Below are positions 4,912 to 7,049 of a stretch of 7,049 nt of DNA, piece after piece. Every line of letters starts with the position of its first letter. Positions within the stretch are counted from its first letter, which is position 1. Source of the stretch: Chloroflexia bacterium (lineage in GTDB: Bacteria; Chloroflexota; Chloroflexia; Thermomicrobiales; UBA6265); assembly GCA_013698285.1 (NCBI GenBank), contig JACCVE010000483.1, positions 1 through 7,049 on the forward strand. The letters are read 5' to 3'. A model generated the notes under the pieces. That model made no database searches. It was not told the origin of the DNA and saw nothing but the letters and a program-made list of their open reading frames with translations. The position numbers and the translations under genes are program-made.

Positions 4912-6414
4912 ATGCGACCCTACCCGGGCATCGTCCGCGCCCCGGCGATCCCGCACGGGTTGAGTTGGTTCAATGGCCCGGGACGACAGGTGCCTGACCC
5001 GGGCGGGCGGCTGACCCTGCTCGACTTCTGGACCTACGGCTGAATCAACTGCCTCCACGGCCTGCCGGGCCTGGCGGAGGTCGCCGCGCGGTACGCGGGG
5101 CAGATCGCGGTCATCGGGGTTCATTCCCCCAAGTTCACGGCTGAGCGGGACCCGGTCAACCTGGCCGCCGCACTGCGCCGGCATGAGGTCGCTTATCCCG
5201 TCGTCGCCGACCCGGACCTCGCCCTCTGGCGGCAGTACGCCGTCCGGGCCTGGCCGACCCTGGTCGCGGTGGATGCCCAGGGCCGCGTCGTCGCCCGGCA
5301 CGAGGGCGAGATCGCCGTTCCCGACCTCCTCGCTTCGTTGGGCACCTTCCTCGGCCCGGGCGGAGCCGTGCCCGATCCTGACGCGGGCCCGTCTCCGGTG
5401 GCGAGCGTGCCGGTCCCAGCCGGTTCATTCCGGTTTCCGGCCGGGATCGTGGCGGACGCGGGGAGGGACCTGCTCGTCGTCGCGGACACCGGAAACCACC
5501 GGCTCGTCGTGACCGGGATGGATGGCCGGGTGCGGTCGATCATCGGTAGCGGTGTGCCGGGGCTCCAGGACGGTGTGAAGAACTTTGCCAGGTTCCGATC
5601 CCCTCGCGGGATGGCGTTCCTCCCGGACGGTCGCCTCGCGATCGCCGACACCGGGAACCATGCCGTGCGGTCAGTCGACGTGGCCGCCGGGACGGTCGAG
5701 ACGATCTCCGGGACGGGAGAACAGGCCCGCCGCCGGTTGACCGGGGCCGGTCCGGCGCGGGAGACCGCGATGGCCTCGCCCTGGGACGTGGCCTGGTTCT
5801 CTGGCGAACTGTGGGTCGCGGCGGCCGGGACGCACCAACTGCTGGCGATCGGCCTGGCGACGGGGATGCTGCGCCCGGCGGCGGGCAGCGGCGCCGAGGG
5901 ACTCCACGACGGGCCTTCGGCGGAGGCGGCCTTCGCCCAACCGTCTGCCCTGGCCGTCGCGGCCGGGCGGCTCTACGTCGCCGATGCCGAGTCGAGCGCG
6001 ATCCGCCAGGTGGACCCGGCGACGGGCCGCGTCCGGCGCTTGGTCGGCCGGGGCCTCTTCGACTGGGGTGACCACGACGGCATCGGCGACGCCGTCCGCC
6101 TCCAACACCCCCTCGGTCTCGCCGCCAGTCCGGACGCGTCTGATCCTACCCTCTACATCGCCGACACCTACAACGGGCGGGTCAAGCGCTTTCACCCCGG
6201 GACTCGGGCGGTTGAGCGAATCTTCGGAGGTGGCGACGGGGAAGACGGCGAAGCGGGCGACCGCGATGGGGCCGGTATGGCCGCCCGTTTCCGTGGTCCC
6301 AGTGCACTGGCCGTGGTGAGCAGGCGGGTGTTCATCGCCGACACGGACAATGGCGTGGTCCGGATTGGGGACCTGACGACCGGGCGGGTGAGCGTCCTTC
6401 GTCTCGCGACGTGA
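4912..6414 (+). CDS. Thioredoxin-like/NHL-propeller protein, NHLRC2-like; candidate selenoprotein with in-frame UGA (Sec44)
   Basis: Read through the in-frame TGA at 5041-5043, this is one frame of 500 residues. Residues 30-130 form a thioredoxin-like domain: strand 'LTLLDFWTYG', then UGA-encoded residue 44, then 'INCLHGLPGL' (resolving Cys47), with a cis-Pro motif 'AWPTLVAVD' (Pro115). Homologues of this family, including animal NHLRC2, carry Cys at position 44. Residues 175-500 form a six-bladed NHL propeller: ADTGNH at 191-196 and 245-250, and blade strands near 302, 356, 416 ('IADTYNGR') and 475 ('IADTDNGV'). No signal peptide or membrane helix is seen, so it is probably cytoplasmic. ATG 4912 begins just before the family-like 'RAPAIPHGLSWFN'; GTG 4906 is an alternative, and neither has a strong ribosome binding site. 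The proposed role is a thiol/selenol oxidoreductase of unknown substrate. The alternative is a nonsense mutation or base-call error (TGC to TGA); the open frame and downstream hairpin favour selenocysteine. Confidence 0.85.
5051..5081 (+). promoter_or_regulatory. Putative bacterial SECIS hairpin directly after the in-frame UGA
   Basis: The outer stem pairs CCUCC (5052-5056) with GGAGG (5076-5080), plus a G-U pair 5051/5081. An asymmetric internal loop with a possible bulged U5072 follows, then an inner stem GGCC (5059-5062) with GGCC (5068-5071), closing a 5-nt loop UGCCG (5063-5067). The apical loop begins 19 nt after the UGA and has G among its first two bases, matching the general bacterial SECIS description (loop roughly 16-37 nt downstream, G at loop start). 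In such systems SelB binds this loop and delivers Sec-tRNA. The fold was made by hand in GC-rich sequence, where hairpins are common. Confidence 0.55.
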
Positions 6415-6446
6415 TCCGCTGACGGGTCGTCCGTACGGTGGCCGAC

Positions 6447-6476
6447 TTGCGCGGTTTTCCACAACCAGGGTAGGAT
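6447..6476 (+). promoter_or_regulatory. Candidate sigma-70-type promoter for the CAP-domain gene
   Basis: TTGCGC (6447-6452) and TAGGAT (6471-6476) are separated by 18 bases, each matching four of six consensus positions, in the 222-base gap after the NHL gene. It would give a leader of about 150 nt before ATG 6637. That leader is very GC-rich and contains nested inverted repeats, such as CTCCG/CGGAG around CGCG/CGCG near 6538-6562. No known riboswitch is recognised. Confidence 0.35.
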
Positions 6477-6636
6477 CGACCATCGGCACCGTGCTGGCCG
6501 GGGTGGCTCCCCGGGACGCGAGCGCTTCTCTTGCCCCTCCGCGCGCGTCGCGGGGACGGAGCACGAGGCTCGCGGGGCGATGCCGTGGCGTTCCCGCCGG
6601 GGTTCGCGAACGATCTCTGGGGAGAGGGAACACCAC

Positions 6637-7049
6637 ATGGTACGAGCCAGTTGGCGCTGGGTCATCGTCGTCGTCTGCCTCCTCGCGGCCCCACTCGGGG
6701 TGGTGCATACGGGACGGGCCGCCGGGCCGGTGCCGCGTCAGTCCTTGACGACGGTCGCCAGCTACTGCGCCGACGGCGAGGAACAAGCCTTCCTCGGCCT
6801 GATCAACCAGTACCGGGTCAGCAATGGCCTGGGGGCCCTCGCCCATTCTCGGACACTGGCCGCCGCCGCCGAACACCACAGCGTGGACATGGCCACCGTT
6901 GGGTACTTCAGCCACACGATGTCCGATGGCACCTCGGTGGCCCAGAACATGGCCAACCACGGCGTCTCGGACACCGGCACCTGGGGCGAGAACATCGCCG
7001 CCGGCAACGCCAGTGCCTCGGCCACCTTCCAGCAATGGCGGAACAGCCC
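6637..7049 (+). CDS. Secreted CAP/SCP (PR-1-like) domain protein, 3' partial
   Basis: The frame runs open from ATG 6637 to the window end (137 complete codons). A purine-rich ribosome binding site GGGGAGAGGG lies at 6619-6628, eight bases upstream. Residues 1-29 are a signal peptide: a basic start (MVRASWRW), a hydrophobic core (VIVVVCLLAAPLGVV), and a likely cleavage near 'GRAAG'. From residue 48 the CAP superfamily pattern is clear: 'EEQAFLGLINQYR', 'ALAHSRTLAAAAEHHSVDMA', 'YFSHT' (90-94, His93), 'WGENIAAG' (116-123, Glu118), and 'FQQWRNS' at the cut edge, where the family has 'W-x-x-S-P-x-H'. His93 and Glu118 match conserved CAP cavity residues. These proteins act outside the cell; their biochemical role in bacteria is mostly unknown. 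A leader of about 150 nt separates it from a candidate promoter, suggesting its own transcription unit. Confidence 0.9.
   Translation, partial: MVRASWRWVIVVVCLLAAPLGVVHTGRAAGPVPRQSLTTVASYCADGEEQAFLGLINQYRVSNGLGALAHSRTLAAAAEHHSVDMATVGYFSHTMSDGTSVAQNMANHGVSDTGTWGENIAAGNASASATFQQWRNS

Noticed and set aside
4774..5043. Separate 89-residue gene ending at the UGA, and a separate NHL gene starting at GTG 5269
   Set aside because: The first starts inside prfA and ends in mid-strand of a thioredoxin fold; the second starts at the last strand of that fold. Together in one frame they form a complete domain, so they are one gene read through UGA.
5041..5043. UGA reassigned to Trp or Gly throughout the genome
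   Set aside because: Four genes in the window end at UGA in sensible places and Trp is encoded by TGG. The family residue at this position is Cys, not Trp or Gly.
3762..5043. RF1 encoded next to a UGA-recoded gene as a regulatory link to the readthrough
   Set aside because: RF1, marked by the PAT motif, reads UAA and UAG. Competition at UGA would come from RF2, so adjacency alone says nothing about recoding.
5671..7035. 454-residue open frame on the minus strand
   Set aside because: It runs antisense to the clear NHL and CAP genes and has Arg/Gly/Pro-rich, non-globular composition, as expected for a shadow frame in high-GC DNA.
1..7049. CRISPR array, tRNA, rRNA or insertion sequence
   Set aside because: No regularly spaced repeats, no cloverleaf-like T-loop sequence, no rRNA signature and no transposase or integrase-like frame were seen on either strand.

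Overview
The window is high-GC bacterial DNA with every supported gene on the + strand. Codon use, the presence of a YdcZ-type transporter, beta-propeller proteins and a CAP-domain secreted protein would fit Chloroflexota, perhaps the Thermomicrobia/Sphaerobacter side. That placement is an inference from general impression; no rRNA or other phylogenetic marker is present apart from prfA.

Layout. (1) 1-1989: a membrane-anchored PQQ-type beta-propeller protein with a probable NTF2-like C-terminal domain; its 5' end is probably outside the window. (2) 2143-2604: a small YdcZ/DUF606 membrane protein of the drug/metabolite transporter superfamily. (3) 2692-3584: two overlapping small genes of uncharacterised families, an 'NWDGEGS' protein and a His-containing partner. 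They lie between the intact 3' end of the ydcZ-like gene and a second, orphaned copy of that 3' end at 3592-3636. (4) 3762-4886: prfA, peptide chain release factor 1, with its PAT and GGQ motifs. (5) 4912-6414: a thioredoxin-like plus NHL-propeller protein resembling animal NHLRC2. (6) 6637-7049: the start of a secreted CAP/SCP-domain protein, cut by the window end.

The main discovery is in gene 5. A conventional reading breaks it at a UGA at 5041-5043, leaving an 89-residue fragment and a separate NHL protein starting near 5269. The UGA falls exactly where this family has the first cysteine of its WTYG-C-INC redox motif. The frame stays open on both sides and homologous sequence continues without a gap. 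A hairpin with the geometry of a bacterial SECIS element lies just downstream, with 19 nt between the UGA and its apical loop. The best reading is one 500-residue selenoprotein with a UxxC active site (Sec44, Cys47). UGA is the normal stop of four other genes here (PQQ protein, ydcZ-like, prfA and this gene's own end), so a changed genetic code does not explain it.

The second point of interest is the 1-kb segment 2605-3591. It holds the two-gene module, looks less GC-biased at third codon positions than prfA, and is bracketed by a 32-bp identical direct repeat made of ydcZ 3' coding sequence. This suggests insertion or replacement at a gene 3' end, or decay of a tandem ydcZ paralogue with later insertion.

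Functionally the window is a mix: envelope or secreted proteins at both ends, a transporter, an accessory module, and a likely prfA-selenoprotein transcription unit. No gene-free stretch exceeds 300 bases; the longest is 6415-6636.
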